DNA of 64,000 nt from positions 1 through 64,000 of the forward strand of contig JAGAFU010000018.1 in the NCBI GenBank assembly GCA_017627955.1, written 5' to 3'. A model generated the notes under the pieces. It was not told where the DNA came from, searched no databases, and was given only the letters and a program-made list of their open reading frames with translations. The position numbers and the translations under genes were made by a program. How positions within the stretch are numbered: the stretch's first letter is position 1; every line of letters begins with the position of its first letter. The DNA comes from Bacteroidales bacterium. Its GTDB lineage: Bacteria > Bacteroidota > Bacteroidia > Bacteroidales > UBA932. This document shows, piece after piece, positions 32,279 through 41,463 of this stretch.

Positions 32279-34474
32279 CTAACAGCCCCAGTCCTTATTC
32301 GGGAGGGGACCCATCTCAAGGACTAACGTGCCGCCGGCCATGATCTGGTTATGAGTGATCCATGGTCCCTCAAGAGGCACACCGTTCAAGGTAGCTTTTT
32401 GAATATATTTGTTATCATCAGATGCGTCCTTCGCCACGATCTTGAACACATTGCCGTTCGAGAGAGTCAAACTTGACTCGGTGAACACCGGGCTGCCAAT
32501 GGTATAGACAGGCTCACCCGGAGTGACAGGATAGAACCCCAGGGAAGAGAACACCACGAAGGAAGTCAGACCTCCGCCATCCTCGTCGCCCGGAATCCCC
32601 ATCAGGTCGTCCCTGAACCAAGTGTCCAGCATCTGCCGGACCCTCTTCTGCGTCTTCCAAGGAGCTCCGGCATAGTTGTAAAGGTAAGGAATATGCAACG
32701 AAGGTTCATTTGCCATCGAGAACTGGCCGATATTGCCGGTGTGGTCCGGCATCTTGCTGTAGAAAACGTTCTTTGAGTGGCTCAGAGGGGTAGCGAACAT
32801 CCTGTCCAGCTCTCCACAGAAACGCTCCGGGCCTCCCATCAAAGCAACCAAGTCAGGAATATTGTGCTGCACATCCCAGCGATACACCCAGCCAGTGTTC
32901 TCATCGTAAGAATCTCGCATGCCGGGCCCGCCATGGAACTCATAGTCAAAGTCCGGAATAAATTGTCCGTCAGCGTCTTTCGGGTGGAAGAACAGGGTCT
33001 CGGGATTGAACAGCTTGCGGTAATTCAAAGACCAATCCTTGTAGAATTCAGCGGCTTCCTTCTCCCCTGCCGCATCGGCGAGTTTTGAAAGGGCCCAGCT
33101 GTCGTAGGCCGTCCCAAGACTCACAGCCACCGGCTGACGCTTCTCCCAACCGTTGACATTCGGGTCAGTCTCGCTCTCCCCTTCCCGGAGCGCCGGCATA
33201 TAACCATATTCCCAATAGAACCTGTCCAGTTCCCCCGCCGGATTGCCGCACCAAGGAACTAACGTCTTCTCCCTTAGAGCTTTCCTACCGGCCTCGTATG
33301 CGGCCTTGACATCAACTTTCAAGCCTTTGGAATATGCGTCAGCGAAAGTCGGGATCCCATGGTTGCTGTTCATCCTTCGGGAATCTCCGCTAACCTCAGG
33401 GAATGTCGGCATCCAGCCGGTTCCCATCTGGTCCGCCATCCTTAAAAAGGAGGCCAGGATATTCTCCTCGACCGGCACATCCATAAGAGTCCTCAACGGA
33501 TGAGCGGCCCTGTAAGTGTCCCAGATCCAGTCGTCGGTGTAGAACGGAACTCCGCCGTCCTCGTGTACAGAGTTATCAAAGGCACTCCAGTATCGCCCGT
33601 CCTCGCTCATTAGGATCGGTCTCTCGAAGGTCCGGTAATATGAGGTGTAGAATACTTTCTTCCTCTTCTCGGGCCCTTTCACGGCTATTCTTCCAAGGAT
33701 CTCATTCCAGATCTTTCGTCCCTCCGCCGCAAGCGCATCCACATCATAATCAGCTATTTCCCTGTGAAGATTGGCTTTGGCCTGGTCCTCGCTGATGAAC
33801 GACACTCCGTAACGGATCCTGACGGAAGGTTTGTCAAAGGCAAGTGTGACCCAGCTGTCACGATCCGTCGCGAAGGATTCCTCCCGGACGGGCTTGACCT
33901 CAGGCTCCATATAAACATAAACTTTAGTCTGTCCCTCGACAGTCTGGCATCCCGAAAGCGCCTCGCCGTCCCAAGAGACGGAGCCTCCCCTGCTCGAGAG
34001 GATAATCGTCAGAGGCTCATCAGCTTCCAGGGAATATATGGCACTCTGATGGGACAGGGCGTACTTGGCTTTCACGGCCCCGTCCGCCAAAGTGACGTCA
34101 AATGAATATGGAGTCAGATGCTCATTGTCATAAGAGACCGGAATAACAGCCCTGTAATTCTGGGCATCATTGTCATTCTGAGCGGAGCGAAGAATCTCCT
34201 CCGTCGTCACTGACAGCTTGAACGCCGACCTCTCCCTATGGTTGGTCACAATAACCGGCAAACCATTAAGGTACTCCGAAGTGTAGTCCGAGCGCTCAGG
34301 ATAAACCCTCAACATCGAATTCGGCAACTGCACCGTCGGGAAAGTCGGCACCAGAAGATGGCTGATATTCCCAGCATAAGGATTGACATAATCCACAGGC
34401 TCCATTTTGGGAGATGAGCACGCGACGGAAAAAAGCGCGAGCGCGAAAGCCTTGACAAAAGAACTGGTACTCAT
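32279..34474 (-). CDS. GH92-family alpha-mannosidase, lipoprotein
   Basis: 731 aa; lipobox ALFSVAC. N-terminal beta domain begins VDYVNPYAGNISHLLVPTFP, then the helical (alpha/alpha)6 region with FYTSYYRTFERPILMSEDGR, DDWIWDTYRAAHPL, FPEVSGDSRRM and the terminal GIPGDEDGGGLTSFVVFSSLGFYPV motif with its acidic residues. Calcium-dependent exo-alpha-mannosidase acting on N-glycans or mannans. Residues about 94-102 (ILRSAQNDN) derive from an inserted repeat in the N-terminal domain. Confidence 0.95.
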   Translation of the reverse strand: MSTSSFVKAFALALFSVACSSPKMEPVDYVNPYAGNISHLLVPTFPTVQLPNSMLRVYPERSDYTSEYLNGLPVIVTNHRERSAFKLSVTTEEILRSAQNDNDAQNYRAVIPVSYDNEHLTPYSFDVTLADGAVKAKYALSHQSAIYSLEADEPLTIILSSRGGSVSWDGEALSGCQTVEGQTKVYVYMEPEVKPVREESFATDRDSWVTLAFDKPSVRIRYGVSFISEDQAKANLHREIADYDVDALAAEGRKIWNEILGRIAVKGPEKRKKVFYTSYYRTFERPILMSEDGRYWSAFDNSVHEDGGVPFYTDDWIWDTYRAAHPLRTLMDVPVEENILASFLRMADQMGTGWMPTFPEVSGDSRRMNSNHGIPTFADAYSKGLKVDVKAAYEAGRKALREKTLVPWCGNPAGELDRFYWEYGYMPALREGESETDPNVNGWEKRQPVAVSLGTAYDSWALSKLADAAGEKEAAEFYKDWSLNYRKLFNPETLFFHPKDADGQFIPDFDYEFHGGPGMRDSYDENTGWVYRWDVQHNIPDLVALMGGPERFCGELDRMFATPLSHSKNVFYSKMPDHTGNIGQFSMANEPSLHIPYLYNYAGAPWKTQKRVRQMLDTWFRDDLMGIPGDEDGGGLTSFVVFSSLGFYPVTPGEPVYTIGSPVFTESSLTLSNGNVFKIVAKDASDDNKYIQKATLNGVPLEGPWITHNQIMAGGTLVLEMGPLPNKDWGC
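34168..34200 (+). repeat. CATTCTGAGCGGAGCGAAGA repeat inside the GH92 gene
   Basis: Full-length copy, 28 bp identical to 7877-7904. Translated on the opposite strand as EEILRSAQND, in frame. Confidence 0.88.
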
Positions 34475-34495
34475 TATTATGGTTTTCTCTTTTTG

Positions 34496-34503
34496 TAAAG
34501 ATA
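34496..34503 (-). promoter_or_regulatory. -7-like box TATCTTTA upstream of GH92
   Basis: One mismatch to TAnnTTTG, 21 nt before the GH92 ATG. Confidence 0.35.
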
Positions 34504-34558
34504 CGAATTATAACGGATTTTAGCGGGCCGCCATAGCACCAAATAGCAAACAAATATA

Positions 34559-34566
34559 TATCTTTG
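34559..34566 (+). promoter_or_regulatory. -7 box TATCTTTG upstream of the SGNH-like gene
   Basis: Exact TAnnTTTG. A TTG at 34572 lies 5 nt downstream in the gene's reading frame; the ATG at 34608 would give a leader of about 35 nt. Confidence 0.5.
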
Positions 34567-34607
34567 AAGGATTGTTGATTGCTACGCGTTGCCAAATACC
34601 ATCTGCG

Positions 34608-35513
34608 ATGTTCCGGTTTCTTAAACATCTGACCATCTTTCTGATTCTGCTGTGGGCAGTCTTCACACCGTTGGATTTCCTCCTGTCCCGCAGGGCGCGT
34701 GAGTCGTCACATCCTGGCACAGAAGCCTTGTATAACATTCTTTACAAACAAATCGACGCCGACATCGTCATCATCGGAAGTTCCCGTGCGAAGACCCAAG
34801 TTGACCCTGACATACTGGATTCGGTACTGGGCACCAATACCTATAATATCGGGTTGACCGGAACCCGCATAGACCTGCAGACAGCCGCGTACGACCTGTA
34901 CCGCTCACACAACAAAAGACCGGATTTCATCATCCATTGCATAGACCTCTTTTCCTTGATACCTAATTATGAAGTCTCTGGACGAAGTAATTACTTCCCT
35001 TTTTTCTGGGACAGGAAATTCAGGAAGAAAATTTTTCCTTTCATCAATTTCAAATTATCCGAAAGGTTCATCCCACTAATCCGCTATTATTCATCCGAAC
35101 TGGAGCAGATGCTGAGGCGCTATCCTAAATCTTTGCGGAAAGGTTACTACCCCATTGACGCGAAATGGAAGTCGCTTGAAATCAAGCCTACGACTTTTAC
35201 GAAAGGGGAATCTTTCCAGGACATTTTTGAAAATTATGTCGAAAGGGTCTCGGAAGAAGGGACGCGAATGGTCTTTGTATTACCGCCTTTATATCACGAA
35301 AAAACCGAGAGCCTCACGAATTTGGATGAGATGTTGGATTATTACACGAGCGTCGGCGAACGATACGGCATTCCTCTCTTAAACTATTTATTCTTAGACA
35401 TTTCCAAGGACAGTACCAACTTCTTCAACTACAATCACCTCAACATGAGCGGTGCCCGGGCTTTCTCTGACACCCTCGCCCATGACCTGATCGGCATCAC
35501 CGGCAAACTTTGA
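34608..35513 (+). CDS. SGNH-hydrolase-like membrane-anchored protein (DltD/AlgX-like)
   Basis: 301 aa from ATG 34608. A single N-terminal membrane helix (residues about 5-25) is followed by an extracytoplasmic domain. DIVIIGSSRAKTQVDP has the block-I Ser of the SGNH/DltD-like family, GLTGTRID the block-II Gly, and NYNHLNMSGARAFSD the terminal Asp/His-type HxxxxG block. Such proteins usually act with MBOAT acyltransferases in modifying envelope polymers; no MBOAT gene is in the window. Divergent from GH92. Confidence 0.72.
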   Translation: MFRFLKHLTIFLILLWAVFTPLDFLLSRRARESSHPGTEALYNILYKQIDADIVIIGSSRAKTQVDPDILDSVLGTNTYNIGLTGTRIDLQTAAYDLYRSHNKRPDFIIHCIDLFSLIPNYEVSGRSNYFPFFWDRKFRKKIFPFINFKLSERFIPLIRYYSSELEQMLRRYPKSLRKGYYPIDAKWKSLEIKPTTFTKGESFQDIFENYVERVSEEGTRMVFVLPPLYHEKTESLTNLDEMLDYYTSVGERYGIPLLNYLFLDISKDSTNFFNYNHLNMSGARAFSDTLAHDLIGITGKL

Positions 35514-35546
35514 TGATGCCCTATCGAAGAGCCGCGGGAACATAGG

Positions 35547-35588
35547 TAAAAAACTGGCGATCTTCAAAACAAGATCGCCAGTTTAATC
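35547..35588. terminator. Bidirectional terminator
   Basis: Perfect 14-bp inverted repeat AAACTGGCGATCTT (35551-35564) and complement (35571-35584), 6-nt loop, with A/T runs on both sides. It lies between the convergent SGNH-like and BACON/OB lipoprotein genes. Confidence 0.92.
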
Positions 35589-35625
35589 AAATCGCTATTT
35601 CTAAAACACTTAAGCGCAAACCTGT

Positions 35626-37950
35626 TTACTCTGTGGCTCCGTTCAAGGAGTACAGGCTGGCCTTCTTGCTGGATGTCTCATAGACCTGGTTCTTAGCGTA
35701 ATAGGTCAACTGTCCTTTCAGGACAATCTCGTCGCCAAGAGCGATCTGCTTGTCACCCTCTGCCCAAGCCTTTCCTCCGAAGTACCAGAGGCTGTAAGCC
35801 TCGAAATCCTTCTTAGGATCATTCTTGAACTCTCCGTCCTCGGAGATCCAGAAAATAGAAGTACCAAATACAACTGAATACTCAGACTGGATCTTGGAGA
35901 TCTTGCCCTTCACGTACACGTCAGGGAAGGTCGGAGTGGGCTGGTCAGCGGCCTTGGCGGCAGCCTTAGCGGCCTCCATCGCGTCGATGAAAGCGACAGC
36001 ACCGGCAACGTTGAACGGATAATCGGCGTTGCCAAGTCCGTTGGCCTCGCTGGTAGCACCGTTGACGCTGTAGATCCAAGCCTTCTTGTTGGAGGTCTCA
36101 GCCATGCCATTGTAAACAGTGGTCTTGCCACAGACGACAACCTCGTCACCTATGCGGACCTGTCCGTTACCCTCAACCCATTTCTGGTTATCGAACCAGT
36201 ATACACCGTAGCACTCGAAATCATGAGTGAACTCGGTCGTGGACTTCTTGTCCTCAGAACCCTTGAACTCGCCATCGTCGGAGAGCCAGAAGGTACCAGT
36301 ACCAGCGTAAGTGCTGAAATCATAGAGGATCGCGGAGACCTTACCCTTGATGTAGATGTCCTCATCGAACTTCGTGCCGGCGGTCAGAAGAGCCGCGGCC
36401 TCAGAAGCGGTGTAAGGATTCGTGGCGGTTCCCTTAGGGTTATCAACATATTCATCGATCTTGGTGGCGATGATGTTGATGTACCTGCCCTTGCTGGAAA
36501 GTCCGTTGAAGTAACCGGTCACGGTGATCTTCTTGCCGTCGAAGCTCTTGGCGTTAAGGGCATCGACAGGATAGACGATGCTACCCATCTTGGTCTCGGG
36601 ATCAATGCCATCAAGAGTAATATTGTAGTAATTACCAGAGACTGAGAGAGTTCCTGAGAGTTTGACATACTCGGCCACAGAGGCTGTGTACTCGGCTGCG
36701 TTGGCTGTAATGTCGGTAGCATTGGGATGCTCGACCGTGTTGCCCTCGCTGTCGACGAACACTTCAGTGATGTCGGTGAGTTCAGGGACTCCGTTATTGG
36801 TGGTCTTGGTAGCGGCGATCTTCACGCCGTCACCAACCTTGAGAGCTGCAGCCTTGTCGCCATAAACATAAAGGGCCTTCGAACCATCGGAAACGACAGC
36901 ACCCCTTGTGGTCAAAGCCACGACAACAGTAGTAGGAAGAGTCTGGACCTGATCTTTGTCAGCTGCCTCGATGATCTCGGAGACGGAAGCACCGGTAGAA
37001 GGAGCGCCGGCCTGGGTGATACCGATAGTCTTGAGGGCGGTGGGGCCTTTGATCGTGACATTGGCTGTACGCTTGGCCGTGCGGGTGTTCTCAAGAGCAT
37101 GGACGCTGTAGCTGCCGTCCTTGTTCACATCAGTGATCTGGAGCCAATCGGCATCGCTGCTGATAAGAAGCGGGCTCTCCTTGGCGGTGACGACCATGTT
37201 GAAGGTGGTGTCAGCGCAAGGCAACTCTGTGAAGCTGAAGGCCTCGACACTAATGAGAGACTTAACGTGAGAAACAACGATAGCGGTCTTCTCCTTGGTC
37301 TCGGGAGTCCCCTTGTAGTTCATCAGGGAACCTTCGATAGTGATCTCGTCACCGACGGAGAACTCATCGCCCTTGGAGATGGCGGCACCGTTGATCCAAA
37401 GACCACGGTAAACCTCCAGCCAGTTGTTCGCGCCATAAGAACCGTCATCGGACAGGAAATATGTGGCGTTGCCGTACTGGGCGCTGATCTCGTTGATCTT
37501 GCAGACGATACCCTTCACGCGGTATGTTCCGCCAGCGACATCACCGTCGCCAAGAGGAGCGATAACCTCGAGAGCCTGCGCGACTGTCATCGTGACGGGC
37601 TCAGCTTTCTGGGTAGTCTGAAGAAGATTGATATTCTGGGTCTTGCCACCACACTCGATAGTAGCGGTAGCTTCACGGGTATCTTCAGCCGTGGGAGCGG
37701 TGAAAGTGACGGTTACTTGTCCGGCACCACCAGTGGAAGGGGTAACGGTAACCCATTCAGGAAGGTTCGTGACAGTCCATGAACCTGTGGCGTTGAGTTC
37801 TACGGGAACGGAACCACCACCAGCGGGAAAGGTCACATAAGAGGAAGAGACTTTAACCTCATCAAGGAAATGATCAGCCTCCTCGACGCAACCGGTCATC
37901 AAAAGACCGAGAGCGGCAATCAGGGAAACAATGATATATTTCGTTTTCAT
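35626..37950 (-). CDS. Surface lipoprotein with two BACON domains and four OB-fold-like modules
   Basis: 774 aa; lipobox LGLLMTGC. Order: BACON 1 (residues about 32-112, GGSVPVELNATGSWTVTNLPEW), OB-like 1 (about 118-228, YRVKGIVCKINEI and GDEITIEGSLMNYKG), BACON 2 (about 232-318), OB-like 2 (about 325-505), OB-like 3 (about 510-635, YIKGKVSAILYDF, GDEVVVCGKTTVYNG), OB-like 4 (about 640-774, YVKGKISKIQSEY, GDEIVLKGQLTYY). OB 1, 3 and 4 share the GKI...WLSDDGEF...GDEIVLKG pattern. Related OB-fold lipoproteins accompany Oar-type receptors in Bacteroidota. Probably binds an oligomeric ligand, perhaps nucleic acid or glycan, at the surface. 17 bp after the receptor gene. Confidence 0.82.
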   Translation of the reverse strand: MKTKYIIVSLIAALGLLMTGCVEEADHFLDEVKVSSSYVTFPAGGGSVPVELNATGSWTVTNLPEWVTVTPSTGGAGQVTVTFTAPTAEDTREATATIECGGKTQNINLLQTTQKAEPVTMTVAQALEVIAPLGDGDVAGGTYRVKGIVCKINEISAQYGNATYFLSDDGSYGANNWLEVYRGLWINGAAISKGDEFSVGDEITIEGSLMNYKGTPETKEKTAIVVSHVKSLISVEAFSFTELPCADTTFNMVVTAKESPLLISSDADWLQITDVNKDGSYSVHALENTRTAKRTANVTIKGPTALKTIGITQAGAPSTGASVSEIIEAADKDQVQTLPTTVVVALTTRGAVVSDGSKALYVYGDKAAALKVGDGVKIAATKTTNNGVPELTDITEVFVDSEGNTVEHPNATDITANAAEYTASVAEYVKLSGTLSVSGNYYNITLDGIDPETKMGSIVYPVDALNAKSFDGKKITVTGYFNGLSSKGRYINIIATKIDEYVDNPKGTATNPYTASEAAALLTAGTKFDEDIYIKGKVSAILYDFSTYAGTGTFWLSDDGEFKGSEDKKSTTEFTHDFECYGVYWFDNQKWVEGNGQVRIGDEVVVCGKTTVYNGMAETSNKKAWIYSVNGATSEANGLGNADYPFNVAGAVAFIDAMEAAKAAAKAADQPTPTFPDVYVKGKISKIQSEYSVVFGTSIFWISEDGEFKNDPKKDFEAYSLWYFGGKAWAEGDKQIALGDEIVLKGQLTYYAKNQVYETSSKKASLYSLNGATE

Positions 37951-37967
37951 AAGATTCTCCCTATTAA

Positions 37968-40900
37968 TTAGTTAAAAATATACTTAATACCGATGGAAGC
38001 GTACCAGCACTGGCCAAGGTCATGGAAAGGAACGAAGGTCTTGGTGCTGCCGCTGATGGCGGAAGGAGTTGAGAAGGTAGCATAACCGTCAGCATCGACT
38101 CCCTCATACTTGAGGATGCGGGCCTCTGAACCAATCGCAGGATTGAGATACTTGCTCACGCCCCAGCTGGAGTTGAAGAGGTTAAGGACATTCTTGAGGT
38201 CGAATCCGAGCTGAAGGGTGTTCTTGGTGTTACCGGCCTTGACAGTGAAGTCGTGCTTGTAGCCGAAGTCAACCCTGTGGACCCAAGGAGAGTAAACGGT
38301 GTAAGGCTCAGCGTAGCCACCCTGATGCTTGCTCATGTACTTGTCCTTGTGGACATAATCCATGAAGCGGTCACGGCTGTCGGTGTTGACGAAACGGAAC
38401 TCGTTCTTGTTGACCTGCTCATCTGTAGGAATATAGATGGCATCGTAGGCGTAACCGTCACCATTCATGTCGTTGGTGAGCATGTAGGACTCTTTGTAGC
38501 CACCCCTCCAGGTCTCGTAAATGAAGTTGAAGTGGTTGCCACTCTTGTCGTTGAGGTCGAGAGCAGCCACGACACGATCAGGAGTCACGTACTGAGAGTT
38601 GTGAAGCTTGATGTAGTTCGGGCCCTCTGAAGTGGGAACATAAGTGAAAGCGGACTCGGCGGCAGAGCCGGGCATACCGGTGATCTCCTTGGAGACGGTG
38701 TGGGTATAGGCGGCCATGAAGCTGACGCCCTCGACAGGACGGACATTGAATGTCACATTGCCGGTCCAGCCATAACCCTTGCTGGTGTTCTCAAGGACGA
38801 AAGCCTTGGTGGCGTTACGGAAACCGGAAGGATAGATAGGACGGTTGTCAGCCCCGTTGAACCTGGCGTAACCGCCAACGTTGGTCATGCTCCAGTCGGA
38901 GATGGACACACCGTTGATGGTCTTGTTGAATATTCCCTCAGCGGTGAGGCTCATCGGGAATGCGGTCGGGAATGAATAGTCGATGGCGAGGGAAGTCTTC
39001 CAGATCTGAGGCATCTTGAAGTCAGGATCGACGGCGCTGATGGAAGAAGGAACCGTGCCGTCCTTAGGGCTGACGGTGCTGGGATAACCCAGGGAGATCA
39101 ACTTCTGATAAAGGGCATCGACGGTGGCTTTGCCGTTGGCGTCAGTCACAAGACCGCCGGCGAAGGTGTCCATCGAGAATCCCTTGGCTTTGGCATTCTT
39201 GGCATTGATCTGAGCCTGATACTGGACGAGACCGCCGTTGGTAGGCATATTCGTGAAGAACACGAGAGGCAGACGTGCGGAGAAGAAACCGGTACCGCCG
39301 CGGACCTTGAGACTCTTGTCACCGATGACATCCCAAGAGAATCCAAGACGAGGGGAGATCGTGATAGCACCTGTAGGCCACTGGCCGGTGTCGATGTGAG
39401 TCTCCTCGTAATTCTTGGCCTTCGGATGATAAGTCAGGGCCTTGATAGCCTCGTTGGTCATAAGGTCGCCGTCGTCGAAGAACAGGCCGTCGACACGGGC
39501 ACCGTAAGTAAGCTTGAACTTGTCAGTGGCGTTCCACTCGTCCTGGATATAGATTCCGAGCTTGTGGAAACGGACACGGGCAGCGGGCTTGAGCTCACCG
39601 TCGTAACCGTAGGTAAGGTTGACGATCTCAGGAGCGGCTCCCGTCAGGAAGTCATTGAGGCTGCTGTAACGATAGTAACCGGAACCGTTACGCATGTACT
39701 GGTTGTCAGCCATCTGGTACTCGTAGTTGACACCACCCATGATCTTGTGGTTGCCCTTATACCATGTCAAGTCGTCCTTGATGTTGTAGTTGACCTCATT
39801 GACAGCGTTGTTCCAGGTGAAAAGCTCATAACCGAGAGCCATGTAGTTGTTCTCCTGGGTGTCATCGAGGATGTCGATGAAGGGGAACTCCTCGGATGTG
39901 CTGCTTCGGATAGGGTTCTGGACCTTGGAATATGTGGCGAGGAACTGGTTGGAAAGACTCTCGGACAGACGGCTATTAAGGTCGAATGACCAGGTACTGA
40001 CCATGTTCCTGTTGGCATACATTGAGTTAGCGAAGGACATTGAGTACTGGGACATACGGGCTCCGGACATACGGGTACCACCGTCCATCGAAGTGGCGTT
40101 GGGGGTGTTCCAGGAGTTGTTCAGAGTGTAGTTGTACCTGATAGCGAGGTGATGGTTGTTGGAGATGTTCCAGTCGATACGGGCAAGGAGCTTGGTGTTG
40201 TCCTCGTTGGCGGGGAAATCAGTCCATGAACCTGTGTCGTAGCCGTATTTGCTCTTTACGAAATCAGAAACCGTCTTAAGGTCAGAGAGTTTCGTACGGG
40301 AAATCTTATTGTCGGCATCCATCTTGCCATCCTCGGATCCTCTCCAGCGATTGACAATCGTAGGGATCTTGGACTGCTCTGCGTTGACAAAGAAGAAGAG
40401 CTTGTTCTTGACGATAGGACCTCCGAAAGTCATACCGTAAGTGGTGCTGCGGTCCTTGTCGCGGGCGCCGCTGATCTGCTCACCCTCAATGGCGTCACCC
40501 CTGAGGTTCTCGTTGCGGTGATAGACATAAGCGGATCCCTTGAAGGTGTTGGTACCGGACTTGGTGATAGCGTTGATACCACCTCCGATGAAGTTGGTCT
40601 GACGAACGTCATAAGGCGAGATCACGACCTGCAACTCCTCAATGGCGTCAATCGAGATAGGATTTCCACCTCCGGGAAGGCCGGCGCTGAGGCCGAAGTT
40701 GTTGTTGAAGTTCGCGCCGTCAACTGTGAAGTTCGAGGAACGACCGTCCATACCGGCGAAAGTAGTGCCATTGCCACCGTAAGGAGAAAGCCTTGTGACA
40801 TCGGTGATGCTCCTTGAGACAGTAGGCAGGTTAGCGATCTGCTGGCTGTTGATGTTCGTTGCGGCACCTGTCTTCTCGACAGCGAGCTTGGAGGCTGGAG

Positions 40901-41273
40901 ATGAGATGACCACGGCAGACTCCAGCATCTCATTGTCAGCCTTGAGCTGGGCGTTGAGATTGAAAGTCTCAGCGAGTTGGAGAGTCACGTCCGTGTACTC
41001 GATAGTCTGGTAACCCAGGAAGGAAATCGTCACCTTGTAAGGGCCACCTACACGCATACCGTTGATCGTGTAGTTACCGTCGATGTTGGCCACGGCGGCG
41101 TACTGGGTGCCTGAAGGCGTGTGGACTGCTACCACAGCTGCTCCAGTCAGGGGCTCACCGGTCTCATCCTTGATGTTTCCGGCGAGGCTGGAAGTCGTGA
41201 CCTGCGCAAAGGCGGCGACTCCCGCAAAGATCGCCACCAAAGCGGCAAATCCTCTTTTAATTGATTGAACCAT
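37968..41273 (-). CDS. Oar-type TonB-dependent outer-membrane receptor
   Basis: 1101 aa; signal peptide ending VAAFAQ. Residues about 27-110 form a carboxypeptidase-regulatory-like beta-sandwich (SLAGNIKDETGEPLTGAAVV, GNYTINGMRVGGPYKVTISF). A plug follows (LPTVSRSITDVTRLSPYGG, GINAITKSGTNTFKGSAYVY), then a 22-strand-like barrel ending SIGIKYIFN. This is the Oar/CarboxypepD_reg group rather than classical SusC, and there is no SusD partner. The BACON/OB lipoprotein directly downstream is the likely surface partner. Confidence 0.92.
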   Translation of the reverse strand: MVQSIKRGFAALVAIFAGVAAFAQVTTSSLAGNIKDETGEPLTGAAVVAVHTPSGTQYAAVANIDGNYTINGMRVGGPYKVTISFLGYQTIEYTDVTLQLAETFNLNAQLKADNEMLESAVVISSPASKLAVEKTGAATNINSQQIANLPTVSRSITDVTRLSPYGGNGTTFAGMDGRSSNFTVDGANFNNNFGLSAGLPGGGNPISIDAIEELQVVISPYDVRQTNFIGGGINAITKSGTNTFKGSAYVYHRNENLRGDAIEGEQISGARDKDRSTTYGMTFGGPIVKNKLFFFVNAEQSKIPTIVNRWRGSEDGKMDADNKISRTKLSDLKTVSDFVKSKYGYDTGSWTDFPANEDNTKLLARIDWNISNNHHLAIRYNYTLNNSWNTPNATSMDGGTRMSGARMSQYSMSFANSMYANRNMVSTWSFDLNSRLSESLSNQFLATYSKVQNPIRSSTSEEFPFIDILDDTQENNYMALGYELFTWNNAVNEVNYNIKDDLTWYKGNHKIMGGVNYEYQMADNQYMRNGSGYYRYSSLNDFLTGAAPEIVNLTYGYDGELKPAARVRFHKLGIYIQDEWNATDKFKLTYGARVDGLFFDDGDLMTNEAIKALTYHPKAKNYEETHIDTGQWPTGAITISPRLGFSWDVIGDKSLKVRGGTGFFSARLPLVFFTNMPTNGGLVQYQAQINAKNAKAKGFSMDTFAGGLVTDANGKATVDALYQKLISLGYPSTVSPKDGTVPSSISAVDPDFKMPQIWKTSLAIDYSFPTAFPMSLTAEGIFNKTINGVSISDWSMTNVGGYARFNGADNRPIYPSGFRNATKAFVLENTSKGYGWTGNVTFNVRPVEGVSFMAAYTHTVSKEITGMPGSAAESAFTYVPTSEGPNYIKLHNSQYVTPDRVVAALDLNDKSGNHFNFIYETWRGGYKESYMLTNDMNGDGYAYDAIYIPTDEQVNKNEFRFVNTDSRDRFMDYVHKDKYMSKHQGGYAEPYTVYSPWVHRVDFGYKHDFTVKAGNTKNTLQLGFDLKNVLNLFNSSWGVSKYLNPAIGSEARILKYEGVDADGYATFSTPSAISGSTKTFVPFHDLGQCWYASIGIKYIFN

Positions 41274-41389
41274 AATGGATTTAAGTAATATAAAAGTTGT
41301 TATATTATTCTTCTTTTATAAATAGATTGCGAAATTAATACAAATATTTGGCTTGCTAAAATTTATTTCATTCATACACAGAATTATCT

Positions 41390-41397
41390 TATCTTCG
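41390..41397 (+). promoter_or_regulatory. -7-like box TATCTTCG of metK
   Basis: One mismatch to TAnnTTTG; the same TATCTTCGCGG string precedes the gene at 11123. It would start transcription about 5 nt before the riboswitch. Confidence 0.5.
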
Positions 41398-41406
41398 CGG
41401 ACGAAA

Positions 41407-41463
41407 ACTTCCGGGGACAGATTTGCACCGCTTGCAACCCCGGTCAAAAAAATGCTAAAGAAT
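41407..41463 (+). promoter_or_regulatory. SAM-II riboswitch in the metK leader
   Basis: P1 helix CCGGGG (41411-41416) with CCCCGG (41438-41443). The loop holds the conserved AGATTTG and CTTGCAA strings, and a poly-A stretch leads to the 3' pseudoknot strand TGCTAAAG (41453-41460) 3 nt before the metK ATG. This matches the compact SAM-II consensus segment by segment. Binding of SAM would close the pseudoknot over the ribosome-binding region and lower MetK synthesis. A frame open through this leader (from 41353) is not the true start. Confidence 0.9.

Noticed and set aside
34572..34607. TTG start for the SGNH-like gene as a leaderless start
   Set aside because: The ATG at 34608 sits right before the membrane helix, and the extra residues look like untranslated leader. 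Kept only as a possibility.
35826..37782. Long plus-strand frames opposite the BACON/OB and receptor genes
   Set aside because: They mirror the minus-strand genes and have no family features, promoters or sensible composition.
41353..41463. Upstream extension of the metK frame
   Set aside because: The region is the SAM-II riboswitch, and the conserved MetK N-terminus begins at 41464.
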